Source: Albibacterium sp963696875
Lineage (GTDB): Bacteria; Bacteroidota; Bacteroidia; Sphingobacteriales; Sphingobacteriaceae
Reading direction: 5' to 3'
Assembly: GCA_963696875.1 (NCBI GenBank)
Contig: CAVOLQ010000003.1
Location: 372,001-436,000 of the forward strand
Length of the DNA stretch: 64,000 nt
Shown: positions 6,756 to 15,839 of the stretch, piece after piece
Position numbering within the stretch: the first letter of the stretch is position 1
Layout of the letters: each line of letters starts with the position of its first letter
Notes under the pieces: model-generated
What the model was told of the DNA's origin: nothing
What the model saw: the letters and a program-made list of their open reading frames with translations, nothing else
Databases searched by the model: none
Translations under genes and position numbers: made by a program

Positions 6756-7604
6756 ATGGAATTATTCAAATTTAAAATCATTAGTGTTGTTTTATTCGGT
6801 ATTTCTTCACTATTTCCCTTTATAGCGTTCTCTCAGACCGGGATATCCGTTAGTCCTCCACGTACCTATTTTACCGTAAACCCAGGAGGAAGTGAAACCA
6901 AGAAAATCTTGATCAACAATCCAAGCTCAACGAATACCCTGGAGCTCTCGGTCTCCTTAAATGATTGGGAATACGACCAATCAGGAACGAACGTGGTACT
7001 CGATGCCGGCGAAAGTAAAACATCGAGCGCCTCCTGGATTAATATTTTGCCACAATCGTTCTTTTCCTTAGCACCTAATGCCAGTTATGAATTGGAAGTT
7101 CAGCTTAATGTGCCTGAGGATGCCGATAGTTCTGTACCTGTACACACCTCGATGTTGTATATAACCCAGATTAATCCTACAGACGGTATTAATGAACAGG
7201 GTGCTAATATTAAGATTGCAGTACGGTCGGGAGTGAAAATTTATCACCGCTACGATGTTATCAAGGATGCAAATATTGAGATAAAAAACTTTGCTTATAA
7301 AAAGGATCAACCTAACCATTTAAGGCTAAGTTTTAGCAATGAGGGTAATATTTGGACGGATGGCACTGTGAATTGTGAATTATTAAATCAAGCTACCGGA
7401 GCAAAAGTAAAGCTTGCAGATGTAGTTTTTTATACCATGCCTGGTAACAGTAGGGACTTATTTCTTCAGTTACCTGAAGGTTTAGCCCCAGCAAAGTATA
7501 TTGCTACGGCTATTATCGATTATGAAGGTGCGGCTTCCGTAAAACTGGCAGAATTGTCTTTTAGTTACGATGCCGTTGTGGGCACCGCAGTTGCTCAAAA
7601 GTAA
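6756..7604 (+). CDS. PapD-like periplasmic fimbrial chaperone
   Basis: This is a 282-residue protein. The start chosen is the ATG opening MELFKFKIISVVLFG, a signal peptide cleaved after AFSQ; the upstream in-frame extension overlaps the terminator. The mature protein begins GISVSPPRTYFTVNPGGSE, the G1-strand-like opening of PapD-type chaperones. It continues with TKKILINNPSSTNTLELSVS (Ig-like domain 1), SWINILPQSFFSLAPN, YELEVQLNVPE, and the IKIAVRSGVKIYHR segment leading into domain 2 (about residues 165-280). Such chaperones hold fibre subunits by donor-strand complementation in the periplasm. It starts an apparent operon with the genes at 7650 and 8681 (gaps 45 and 17 nt). Bacterial PapD-like folds are diverse, so the substrate is inferred from the neighbouring subunits. 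Confidence 0.75.
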   Translation: MELFKFKIISVVLFGISSLFPFIAFSQTGISVSPPRTYFTVNPGGSETKKILINNPSSTNTLELSVSLNDWEYDQSGTNVVLDAGESKTSSASWINILPQSFFSLAPNASYELEVQLNVPEDADSSVPVHTSMLYITQINPTDGINEQGANIKIAVRSGVKIYHRYDVIKDANIEIKNFAYKKDQPNHLRLSFSNEGNIWTDGTVNCELLNQATGAKVKLADVVFYTMPGNSRDLFLQLPEGLAPAKYIATAIIDYEGAASVKLAELSFSYDAVVGTAVAQK

Positions 7605-7649
7605 TGAATTTCTTCAATCGTTTTTACCCGTTTAAAATAAATCACGAGG

Positions 7650-8663
7650 ATGAAACATAAAGTATTTTCTTTAATATTTTCTTTTGCCGTGATTATTTTA
7701 TCAGGCCAACAATCTTACGCGCAAAAGATTGAAACTAGTACATCGACGGACTATACACAAGTTAAATCTTATCTTGGAATAACATCCCCAGCCTTTAGGT
7801 TACAAGTTGCCATTTCTCCAAATAATGTTAATTTCCCCAATTGGGCGTTAATGGTTCGTGTTAATGGACCTATAAAAAATGGAGAAGGAAAAGAGATTGA
7901 ACCGCGGAAGATCAGTATTCGGATTAAAAGCATTACTGGAGATGGACCAACAATTCAGCAGTTGGGAATTCAGAATAATCCGATTCCATTAAGTCAGGTA
8001 AACCAGCCAATTGTCCAGAGTTCTTTATGGGCACTATCTACAGGACCGAATAATTATTACAGGCAGTTTTTAATTACTTTCGATATCATTATCGCCGGTG
8101 GATCTTATTTAGAGAACCTTAAAACATATAATGCGTATACTATTGGCCTGACATTTTCAATTTTGGATAGAAATAGTTCTAGTCTGTCTCAGTCAAGCGG
8201 AAGTGCTGGAATACAAATTGTTCCTGAGGGAACACCACCTGTAGACCCCGTTTACAGCATCCAAGTAAATAGCAATGCCAATAACGGCTTATTGGAATTT
8301 AAATCTATCAGCGACTATGTAAACGGTGTATCGCAGATCTATACCAATGGTCTGTCTGTGATATCGAGCACTCCTTATGCCTTGCAAGTTAAAGCGCAAA
8401 GTTCGGCATTTGAGTCGCTGGAAAGCAGCATCCCGCTCAATACGGTCAGTTTAAATTTAAAGGCAGTGAATAATAGTAGCGTTGCTGGAACTGTTCAGCT
8501 TTCTAATGCTGCTCAAACGATTATTAATAGTGTGATTAATAGCGGTACGCAAGCGAGAGCATTTGATATTCGGTATTTTACGAGTCCGAGTGATACCCGT
8601 TTGCAAAATGCGAAGCCAGATATGTATAGAGCAACTCTCATATATACCTTGATCCCTCAATAA
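7650..8663 (+). CDS. Putative fibre tip/adapter protein with C-terminal pilin-like domain
   Basis: This is a 337-residue secreted protein with a signal peptide (FSLIFSFAVIILSGQQSYAQ). The N-terminal domain (about residues 30-190) is beta-rich and not recognised. After a short TPPVDPVYSIQVN linker, the last ~140 residues repeat the landmarks of the small subunits upstream. DYVNGVSQIYTNGLSVISST and ALQVKA match DYTTGV...HLTVYSTGG...VKVAS, AFDIRYFTS matches KFNIEYKAA, and YRATLIYTLIPQ matches YTTVVTYSIEAK. A two-domain protein with a pilin domain at the C-terminus is the usual design of tip adhesins in chaperone-usher fibres. It sits between the chaperone and usher-like genes. The adhesin role and any ligand are inference. 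Confidence 0.6.
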   Translation: MKHKVFSLIFSFAVIILSGQQSYAQKIETSTSTDYTQVKSYLGITSPAFRLQVAISPNNVNFPNWALMVRVNGPIKNGEGKEIEPRKISIRIKSITGDGPTIQQLGIQNNPIPLSQVNQPIVQSSLWALSTGPNNYYRQFLITFDIIIAGGSYLENLKTYNAYTIGLTFSILDRNSSSLSQSSGSAGIQIVPEGTPPVDPVYSIQVNSNANNGLLEFKSISDYVNGVSQIYTNGLSVISSTPYALQVKAQSSAFESLESSIPLNTVSLNLKAVNNSSVAGTVQLSNAAQTIINSVINSGTQARAFDIRYFTSPSDTRLQNAKPDMYRATLIYTLIPQ

Positions 8664-8680
8664 CATAAAGAAAGTTTAGA

Positions 8681-11509
8681 ATGTTTAAATGCTTTACGAA
8701 ATATAGTTTTCTATTGTTCAGCATAGCTTTTTTCTGTTTCTATTTTTCAAAGCCTACTTATGCTCAAGAAAATAGTCGACACGTATTGACCATTCAAAGC
8801 GATAGCAACCTAATTGCGGCGAATGGATCACTCCTTGCTTTAACCTTGGTGATTGAAAATTCAGGCCCATCTCTTTTTACTGGCCAAATTTCACTGTCTG
8901 CAATTCCTGGAATCAATTTATTAGGAAGGGGTAATGCGGAAGTTAGTATCGATGCTGATTCGAAAATATTTTATCCCGTCCGTTTATTCGTTAACAATGA
9001 AGTTTCTTCCGGTGAATCGCTTGTCCATATCAATTTATTGGATAGCCTTGGTGAGGTACAAGGGCAATTTACAAGCAGATTAAGGGTTGAGCCTAAAAGA
9101 GAGGTAAGGTTAATTAACTATCGCTCTACGGAGTTGATGCAGCATGTTGGAGACTCCCTGTCTGTCTCTGTATTGTTGAATAACCAGGGAAATAGCCGAG
9201 AAACCATTACACTGACTGCATCTTTTCCCGATTTGAGGGGTGGTAAAAGTCTGGTTCAAAAAAGTATTCAATTGGCACCCTTTAGAGACACTATTGTTGT
9301 ATTCAAAAGAATCATCAGTAAGGAGTTATTAAAAATAGAGCAATATGCGGTGAATGTTGCCGCGCTTTATGCCAATGGCGATTTTATCAATAATGTTATT
9401 ATATCGGTTCAGAACGTCGCTGGAAATCGGAATTATGTGGATCCTTCACATCAAGGCTATTATGATTATTATGGAAGTAATAAAATCAGTATAAGTGGAA
9501 GTAATATCTCTTCGAGCAATGAAGCCCTCCAAATCTCCGGCCGTGGGGCCTTTCAAATGTCTGGAGGTGTTCTGGATTTTAGTATTAACACCAGTCAATA
9601 TACACAATACGATAACCGCCCACTTGTGACCAATACCTATATTGATTATGAGTTAAAAAATATTGGGATCATGGCTGGAAGTATCTCGGAAAGCTTGGAA
9701 ACATTTATTAATGGCCGTGGTGTTAAAGTATATGCCAAAAATGAGGAAGAGACTAAACGTGTAGAATTGGGCATTGTAGATAAAAAGCACAATCTATTGG
9801 GTGATCAATATTCGATCGCTATAGATAATGGTTATACAGCCTTTGGTAAGTCTTTTTTCAGGAACCCCAAAGGAGGTTTATATATTTCAAGTTTGCTTTA
9901 TGACCGCTCGCCTTATGAAGGGTCAGAAAGTATGATCCTTATGAATCATGTCCAATATCAGTTGAAGAATAAGGCTCAACTGGGCTTTGATTTGGGCGGA
10001 GGAATGACCAGACTAGTTGATGATCCAAGCTCTTCCTATAAGCCCTCCATGGCTTTTGGTAATACATTTAGCGGTACTTTCGGAAAGTATTCTATTAACA
10101 GCAATAACTTTTACAGTAGCAGTTATTATCCTGGGATTAGGCGTGGTGTCCTTCAGTTGAACGAACGCCTGAGCCGGAATTTTAAGAAAGCCAATACTTG
10201 GGCTGCTTTTAGCTTTTATAATTATGATCCCCAGAACCTTTCCCTTAGGTTTAATAGCAATAGTAATTTTTCAAATTCCAGAATAGAAGGTGGGGCTTCT
10301 TTTTCATTGACTAAGTTCCTGAATTTAAGTTTATCTGCCAATAAAATATTCGAGAAAGGGCAGTGGGTAGTCCCGTCAATGGCAGAGGAACAAAAGTTGA
10401 AGATGAGTTCTTTTCGATTCACAGAAGCATTGAGCTGGCGTAGTAAAAATAACTTGCATTCTATTTACCTTTCTTCGGAGAATGGATTTTCAAAATCACC
10501 AATTACAGGTAGAAATGAACTGGATTTGCGCACAAGTGCTTCTTGGACTTTTGGGGCTTTTAGCTTAAATTCTTACTTTCAGCAAGGAAGTTTTTCCGTG
10601 TTTGAAGCGATGAGCAATGCCTTTCAAGGAAACAATAAGGTTTATCGTTTCAGCGTATCGCCAGGATTAAGAAAGAATTTTTTAGAAAATAAACTGAAGA
10701 CTCAACTGAACATGAATTACAATCGGGATTCTTATAGCGGTGAAAACTGGATGTATTCTGGAATGTCAGAGTACGCGTTCACCCGTTCGATGTCCGCTTT
10801 TATAAATGCCTATTTTTATAGTTTTAAAACTTCCTATTATAATTCTTCCTCTTCGGCAGTTCAAGCCGGGATTTCTTATAGTTTACCTGACGGCAGAAAT
10901 GTAAGTCCGCAGAAAAAAGGGAAGATTGAAATTTTTATGTTTTATGATAATAATACCAATGGAGTTTTTGACGAAGGGGACCTTCCTGCAGAAGGGCAAA
11001 TAGCGCTCATAGGCGGGGTTAGCTTTATTAGTCAAAGGAATGGGGCCGTTGAATATAAAAAAGTCCCTTATGGCACCTATTCGCTTCGGGTGCTGTCTCA
11101 GAACTGGCATGCAAAGATTTCTCCTGAAGTTGTTCTTAACAGTCGTGACCTTAAAGTAAACGTCCCTCTTCAAAGAACCGGAAAAATAACAGGAAAGTTT
11201 TATTATTACTATGATGAGCGCACGAGCATGGAAGTGTCCGAGAAGCATGGAGGCCTTCGTTTATTGATTAGTGGTCAAAACAATTTTACAAGTCAGGCAT
11301 TAACAAATGCTAATGGAGAGTTTACACTTTTTCTTCCCATTGGGGAATATGAGCTTTCGGTGGATGAGAATTCCTTGCCGAAAAATGTTTATACAGAGTT
11401 CAAACCAATGTCTATTCGAGTGCTTGAAGGAAAACCTATTGAAATTCCTAAAATAGAGTTAAAAGTGAAACAAAGAGTGATCGAGGTAAAGCGATTTACT
11501 TCGGATTAA
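8681..11509 (+). CDS. Usher-like outer-membrane beta-barrel protein
   Basis: This is a 942-residue protein with a signal peptide ending YAQ near residue 29. Residues ~35-245 look like two Ig/NEW3-like domains (LALTLVIENSGPSLFTG, SVSVLLNNQGNSRETI). Residues ~260-740 are a run of alternating amphipathic strands rich in Tyr, Ser, Asn and Gly, as in an outer-membrane barrel. At ~746 starts a domain of SdrD/CarboxypepD type (KIEIFMFYDNNTNGVFDEGD), and a second regulatory-like domain starts at ~832 and ends near 942. Alpha-type ushers (CfaC/TcfC group) have the same order: N-terminal beta domain, barrel, C-terminal carboxypeptidase-like domain. I infer an assembly pore for the fibre. It could instead be a fibre-anchoring barrel of unrelated origin. 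It is the last gene of the operon. Confidence 0.55.
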   Translation: MFKCFTKYSFLLFSIAFFCFYFSKPTYAQENSRHVLTIQSDSNLIAANGSLLALTLVIENSGPSLFTGQISLSAIPGINLLGRGNAEVSIDADSKIFYPVRLFVNNEVSSGESLVHINLLDSLGEVQGQFTSRLRVEPKREVRLINYRSTELMQHVGDSLSVSVLLNNQGNSRETITLTASFPDLRGGKSLVQKSIQLAPFRDTIVVFKRIISKELLKIEQYAVNVAALYANGDFINNVIISVQNVAGNRNYVDPSHQGYYDYYGSNKISISGSNISSSNEALQISGRGAFQMSGGVLDFSINTSQYTQYDNRPLVTNTYIDYELKNIGIMAGSISESLETFINGRGVKVYAKNEEETKRVELGIVDKKHNLLGDQYSIAIDNGYTAFGKSFFRNPKGGLYISSLLYDRSPYEGSESMILMNHVQYQLKNKAQLGFDLGGGMTRLVDDPSSSYKPSMAFGNTFSGTFGKYSINSNNFYSSSYYPGIRRGVLQLNERLSRNFKKANTWAAFSFYNYDPQNLSLRFNSNSNFSNSRIEGGASFSLTKFLNLSLSANKIFEKGQWVVPSMAEEQKLKMSSFRFTEALSWRSKNNLHSIYLSSENGFSKSPITGRNELDLRTSASWTFGAFSLNSYFQQGSFSVFEAMSNAFQGNNKVYRFSVSPGLRKNFLENKLKTQLNMNYNRDSYSGENWMYSGMSEYAFTRSMSAFINAYFYSFKTSYYNSSSSAVQAGISYSLPDGRNVSPQKKGKIEIFMFYDNNTNGVFDEGDLPAEGQIALIGGVSFISQRNGAVEYKKVPYGTYSLRVLSQNWHAKISPEVVLNSRDLKVNVPLQRTGKITGKFYYYYDERTSMEVSEKHGGLRLLISGQNNFTSQALTNANGEFTLFLPIGEYELSVDENSLPKNVYTEFKPMSIRVLEGKPIEIPKIELKVKQRVIEVKRFTSD

Positions 11510-11752
11510 TTTCCAAAAACAACTGATGCTTTGTTAAGTCAAACGCTTCACGTCAAATTTATTCCCTTCGCGAATAAACTAATTGTATAATTGGTGGGTT
11601 TTAGCAAAAGGATGACTCGGTGAGAGTTTATAGTTAAAATAAAAGTAATTTAATTTTCAATTCAAAAAGCTCATTATCAGCAGAGAGCAATAAAATCGTT
11701 AAATTAATGTTATTTTTTCTTCGAAAAAGTTTTCAAATTTGAAAAAAGAAGC

Positions 11753-11760
11753 TACATTTG
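11753..11760 (+). promoter_or_regulatory. -7 box of the tRNA-Phe gene
   Basis: TACATTTG matches the TAnnTTTG consensus 41 nt before the tRNA. The 240 bases between the usher gene and this box show nothing else I can identify. Confidence 0.5.
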
Positions 11761-11800
11761 CATTCCCAAACGAAACAAAAACGTTTGTTTTTAACGGAAG

Positions 11801-11873
11801 GGTGCCATAGCTCAGTCGGTAGAGCAAAGGACTGAAAATCCTTGTGTCGCTGGTTCGATTCCAGCTGGCACCA
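11801..11873 (+). tRNA. tRNA-Phe (GAA anticodon)
   Basis: The cloverleaf is complete: acceptor stem GGTGCCA / TGGCACC with A73, D-loop AGCTCAGTCGGTAGAGC, anticodon stem-loop AGGACTGAAAATCCT with GAA, and T-arm GCTGGTTCGATTCCAGC. CCA is not encoded, since ACCC follows. Confidence 0.95.
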
Positions 11874-11878
11874 CCCAG

Positions 11879-11912
11879 AAAGCCTTCTACATAATGTAGG
11901 AGGCTTTTTTTT
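11879..11912 (+). terminator. Terminator of tRNA-Phe
   Basis: AAAGCCTTCTACAT pairs with ATGTAGGAGGCTTT with one G-T wobble, followed by a run of T residues. Confidence 0.85.
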
Positions 11913-11922
11913 GTTTGTCAAT

Positions 11923-12324
11923 CTACATCGAAGAATTAAGCCTAACAGCTTTCATTTTTACTTTTTGACTACCCTCCGTCATTTCTAATGTTGAATTGTT
12001 CCCAGACAACTCTATAATTCGATAAATTACCGTTGCACCTCCGACTTTGCACGTCACGATATTTCCTGATCTGCTATAATTTCCAGAAAAACTAACTTTG
12101 GTACAACTGTCGTAACTTTTGTAGATTAATTCTTCAGAGAATTCTGCAAACGTGCCATCAAAGCATGAGTTTTTAACGAGCTGCCATTTTTTGTTGACCT
12201 CCATTTCCGTTGCATACCAGCGCCCTAAAATATCAGGTGTTTCTGACGGTTTTTTATCATCTTTACTGCAGGTTGCGAAACCAATAGAAAGTATTGTTAG
12301 TAGTAATAACAGTTCCCTTTTCAT
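11923..12324 (-). CDS. Small lipocalin-like exported protein (probable lipoprotein)
   Basis: This is a 133-residue protein with an N-terminal hydrophobic segment and Cys19 followed by SKDDKKP, the charged linker usual after a Bacteroidota lipoprotein Cys. The lipobox (FATC) is atypical, so lipidation is likely but unproven. The remainder has a lipocalin-like layout: an early GRW motif (DILGRWYATEME) followed by about eight short strands, with a pair of Cys (residues ~54 and ~74) that could bridge. Similar small lipocalin-like proteins are abundant in Bacteroidota and mostly of unknown ligand. It ends close to the tRNA terminator on the opposite strand and appears monocistronic. The stretch 12325-12619 upstream shows only one terminator (12541-12570). 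Confidence 0.65.
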   Translation of the reverse strand: MKRELLLLLTILSIGFATCSKDDKKPSETPDILGRWYATEMEVNKKWQLVKNSCFDGTFAEFSEELIYKSYDSCTKVSFSGNYSRSGNIVTCKVGGATVIYRIIELSGNNSTLEMTEGSQKVKMKAVRLNSSM

Positions 12325-12540
12325 TAGAATGATTATTAATAAATGATTGATTTCAATGGTATTAATGAGCTGGTTACACTCAGGCTGTTTGTTTGGCGAT
12401 TAAGCTGTTATGAGCATAATATTATGTCTTAAAAGCAGGTATTTAACGTCTGAGGAAAGGGATATGTTTTAGCTTCTGAACTATTTTTAGATTAATTTGG
12501 GATTTAATTTTATTCATTATGAAAAATGGTTACCTGTAAT

Positions 12541-12570
12541 AAAAAAAGCCGCCTCAATTTGAGGCAGCTT
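12541..12570 (-). terminator. Terminator downstream of the DUF819 gene
   Basis: On the minus strand GCTGCCTCAA / TTGAGGCGGC forms a stem followed by seven T residues. Confidence 0.8.
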
Positions 12571-12619
12571 AACTTATTATTCGTTGGTTTTGTTAATGCT
12601 TTGCAGCTTCACAATTGCA

Positions 12620-13867
12620 TCAAGGTGCGACCATTTGCATAAGGATTCCAGTTAAATAGCCCGCATATGTACCTATGGCGTAACTGAATACTGAAATAAT
12701 AACTGCAACTGATATTAACGCGGGATGAAAAGCTGCTGCGGTAGCGGACGCGGAGGCAACTCCCCCTATATTGCCCATACTACCCATAGCAAAGAAGAAA
12801 AACGGGGCTTTTATTAGTTTTGCGACAAAAAACAAGAGGGTCGCATGGATCAAGATCCAAATCATCCCGACGACAAATAATCCCGGATTTTCGAGAATAG
12901 CAAAAATGTCCATATGCATGCCGATAGATGCGATCAAAATATATAGAAAAACAGTCGCTATTTTTGATGCGCCCGCCCCTTCGTAATTTCGCGCTCGGGT
13001 AAAGGACAGCCCGATACCCAAGATAGTTGTAATTACGATGAGCCAGAAGAATTTTGATGTTAAGCTAAATTGTGCAAGTTGAGGTGCGTGCAAGGCGATG
13101 CTATCTGCGATCAATCCGGCAAATAAATGACCTAAAGCCACCGCTCCAAATGCCAAACCGACCATGATAAAAAGATCCTTCGGCTCCGGATTTCTTGCAT
13201 TTTTCTTCGAAATAGCCGCCATTCGCTCCGTTAATGCATCTACTGAAGAATTATCTGCTTTGAAATATTTATTTAGGCGATGTGCTTGACTTGCTCCATA
13301 AATCAGCAGCGCCATCCACCCGTAGGCTACAAAAACATCCACGGCGATAGTGGCAGAAAAATCAGCCGGTGCTGGTTCAAAAATAGCATACAAGGCTGCT
13401 TGGTTCGCTCCTCCGCCTATCCAGGAGCCTGCCAAGGTGGCCAGTGCTTTCCATGTTTCTCCCGATACTACATCCGGAGCAATTAAAGACACGATCCACA
13501 CTGCAATCGGCCCGCCGATAATAATTCCCAACATGCCTGCGAAAAACATGATCCCCGCGTTTTTTCTCATTTTCCACAATTCGCCAAGATTGAGATTCAA
13601 AGTGAATAAAACCAAACAAGCTGGCAAGAGATAATTTGAACTGATGTGATAAATTCCCGAAAGTTCACCTGAAATAATATTAAAAGAATTTAAAAGCCCC
13701 GGAATGAAATAACACAATAATAAAGGAGGGATAATCGCGTAAAATTTCTTCGAAATGGAATTTGTTAGGCTTGCCGTGTAAAAAACAACAGCGAGAGTAG
13801 CCATTAATATTCCGAAAACAACTGCATCATTGGTAATTAAGGTATTATTTATTAAATCTGTATCCAT
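12620..13867 (-). CDS. DUF819 family integral membrane protein
   Basis: This 415-residue protein has about ten to eleven hydrophobic segments along its whole length. It has typical DUF819 (YjcL-like) features: an early VFYTASLTNSISKKFYAIIPPLLLC-type segment, SWIGGGANQAAL after helix 5, a cytoplasmic loop around residues 195-230 and the LIKAPFFFFAMGSMGNIGG end region. The Gly/Ser/Ala-rich GGGAN and GGVASASATAAAFHP motifs are spaced as in transporters with inverted repeats. Family members are uncharacterised or regarded as carboxylate- or amino-acid-type carriers; the substrate is unknown. It is divergent from the phosphatase gene at 13997, sharing a 129-bp upstream region. Confidence 0.8.
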   Translation of the reverse strand: MDTDLINNTLITNDAVVFGILMATLAVVFYTASLTNSISKKFYAIIPPLLLCYFIPGLLNSFNIISGELSGIYHISSNYLLPACLVLFTLNLNLGELWKMRKNAGIMFFAGMLGIIIGGPIAVWIVSLIAPDVVSGETWKALATLAGSWIGGGANQAALYAIFEPAPADFSATIAVDVFVAYGWMALLIYGASQAHRLNKYFKADNSSVDALTERMAAISKKNARNPEPKDLFIMVGLAFGAVALGHLFAGLIADSIALHAPQLAQFSLTSKFFWLIVITTILGIGLSFTRARNYEGAGASKIATVFLYILIASIGMHMDIFAILENPGLFVVGMIWILIHATLLFFVAKLIKAPFFFFAMGSMGNIGGVASASATAAAFHPALISVAVIISVFSYAIGTYAGYLTGILMQMVAP

Positions 13868-13996
13868 GTTTTTTGAAATTAAAGGCCTAAGGTAAAAGCA
13901 TTTTTAATAAAGAACGATTTAAACTATGGTTTTTTCGATATTCTCTTCATTTCAAGATGATTTTTGTAGTTTAGGGGCTTTCAAATTTAGAATCCA

Positions 13997-15697
13997 ATGA
14001 ACAAAAAAATTACTTCGTTTTATCTGGCTCTTACGATCATTTTTTTAATGATCAGTGCGCCCTCATTTTCTCAAAATCAAAAGTCATCAGCAACACTCGA
14101 ACGACCTAAACTTGTTGTAGGTATTGTAGTCGATCAAATGCGTTGGGATTATCTTTACCGATATTATGATCGGTACAATAATGAGGGGTTTAAAAGAATT
14201 TTAAATGAAGGGTTCAGTGCAGAGAACGCATACATTAATTATGTGCCAACTGTTACAGCGATAGGCCATTCTACGTTGTATACTGGCTCTGTACCCTCTA
14301 TTCATGGTATAGCAGGCAATGATTTTATTATTCAGAAAACTGGTCAAATCGTATATTGTGCCGAGGATAGTGATGTACAAACGGTGGGCAGCGATAGCAA
14401 AGCCGGGTTGATGTCTCCAAAAAATTTATTAGCGAGCACAATTACAGATGAGTTAAAGCTAGCCACAAATTTTAGATCTAAAGTGATAGGGGTGTCTATA
14501 AAAGATAGGGGTAGTATCCTTCCGGCAGGACACCTTGCCGATGCTTCTTATTGGTATGATGGGGGTGCGGGAAAATGGATAACATCGACCTGGTACATGA
14601 ATGAGTTGCCAACTTGGGTGAAAGAGTTTAACAACCAAAACTTAATTGAAAAATACTTGAAGCAAGGTTGGAATACATTATATCCCATTGACACTTATGT
14701 CCAAAGTACAAGTGATAATAATGAATTTGAAGGAAAGTTTAGAGGAACCGACGGTCCTGTTTTTCCAGTAAATACAGCAAAGCTTTTAAAAGATAATGGC
14801 CCGGGGATTATTACGAGTACGCCTTATGGAAATACTTTTACCATAGAAATGGCAAAAGCAGCTATTAAAAATGAAGCATTAGGCCAACGTGGTATTACCG
14901 ACTTTTTAGCGATGAGCTTATCCAGCCCAGATTATATAGGGCATCAGTTTGGAACGAATTCCATTGAAGTGGAAGATAATTATTTACGATTGGATAAAGA
15001 TTTAGGAGAATTTTTAAGTTACCTAGACGAAACGATAGGAAAAGGGGAATATACGATCTTTTTGTCAGCAGATCACGGTGCTGCTCATAATGTAACCTTC
15101 ATGAAAGACAATAATATGCCCGCTGGAGCATTTGAGACTGGCAGGATTCTAAAAGAATTAAATGAGTATTTGGGGACGGCATTTAATCAAGAAAAGCTTG
15201 TATTAAGCTTCGCAAATTACCAAGTGCATTTTAATAACGTTTTAATTAATGAAAAAGGACTGGACTTGGAGAAATTAAAATCAGCGACTATTGGATTTTT
15301 AAACGACCTAGAAGGGGTAGCTTATGTAGTGGATACAGAAAAAGCTGAAACAGCGTCAATTCCCAAGATAATTCGCGAACGAATTATTAACGGATACAAC
15401 CATAAACGTAGTGGGGCTATTCAGATTATTTTAGAACCTGCTTGGTACAGTAGCAGTTCTGCACGTCCAACAGGAACTACTCACGGAACATGGAATCCTC
15501 ACGACTCTCATATCCCTTTGCTATTCATGGGATGGGGAATTAATCAAGGGAAAACAAGCCGTACGGTACACATGACAGATGTGGCTTCAACCATTGCCGC
15601 TTTGCTGAAAATTCAGGAGCCTAATGGAAATATTGGCACACCGGTCTTGGAAGCTTTAAAATCTGAAAGTGTTATCACTTCGGGTTACGAAAAATAA
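13997..15697 (+). CDS. PafA-type alkaline phosphatase
   Basis: This 566-residue secreted hydrolase of the alkaline phosphatase superfamily has a signal peptide ending in SFSQ. The motifs of the Elizabethkingia PafA enzyme are visible: VVDQMRWDYLYRYYDRY (metal-binding Asp), VPTVTAIGHSTLYTGS with the probable nucleophile Thr87, GNDF with Asn108, and VSIKDRGSILPAGHLAD with Lys169 and Arg171, the pair that distinguishes phosphate monoesterases of this group. SADHGA near residue 355 and THGTWNPHDSHIP near residue 496 supply the remaining metal ligands. It should release phosphate from a broad set of monoesters in the periplasm. No Pho-box-like element was evident. Annotation confidence is high. 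Confidence 0.9.
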   Translation: MNKKITSFYLALTIIFLMISAPSFSQNQKSSATLERPKLVVGIVVDQMRWDYLYRYYDRYNNEGFKRILNEGFSAENAYINYVPTVTAIGHSTLYTGSVPSIHGIAGNDFIIQKTGQIVYCAEDSDVQTVGSDSKAGLMSPKNLLASTITDELKLATNFRSKVIGVSIKDRGSILPAGHLADASYWYDGGAGKWITSTWYMNELPTWVKEFNNQNLIEKYLKQGWNTLYPIDTYVQSTSDNNEFEGKFRGTDGPVFPVNTAKLLKDNGPGIITSTPYGNTFTIEMAKAAIKNEALGQRGITDFLAMSLSSPDYIGHQFGTNSIEVEDNYLRLDKDLGEFLSYLDETIGKGEYTIFLSADHGAAHNVTFMKDNNMPAGAFETGRILKELNEYLGTAFNQEKLVLSFANYQVHFNNVLINEKGLDLEKLKSATIGFLNDLEGVAYVVDTEKAETASIPKIIRERIINGYNHKRSGAIQIILEPAWYSSSSARPTGTTHGTWNPHDSHIPLLFMGWGINQGKTSRTVHMTDVASTIAALLKIQEPNGNIGTPVLEALKSESVITSGYEK

Positions 15698-15839
15698 TAA
15701 GGATCCGTGAAAATTTGTTTGTCTTTTTAATAAACTTGATTGAATTTTAGTTTGTTAAGGAGGCAAGCAAAGTTTTCGCGCGAAATACAAGAATCTATCT
15801 CAATCGAAAAAGAAAAATCGAGCAATATTAAAAAGTTAT

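Noticed and set aside
11733..11921. 62-residue minus-strand frame (ESNQRHKDFQSFALPTELWH-type translation)
   Set aside because: It is the antisense translation of the tRNA-Phe gene and its terminator, a classic false gene.
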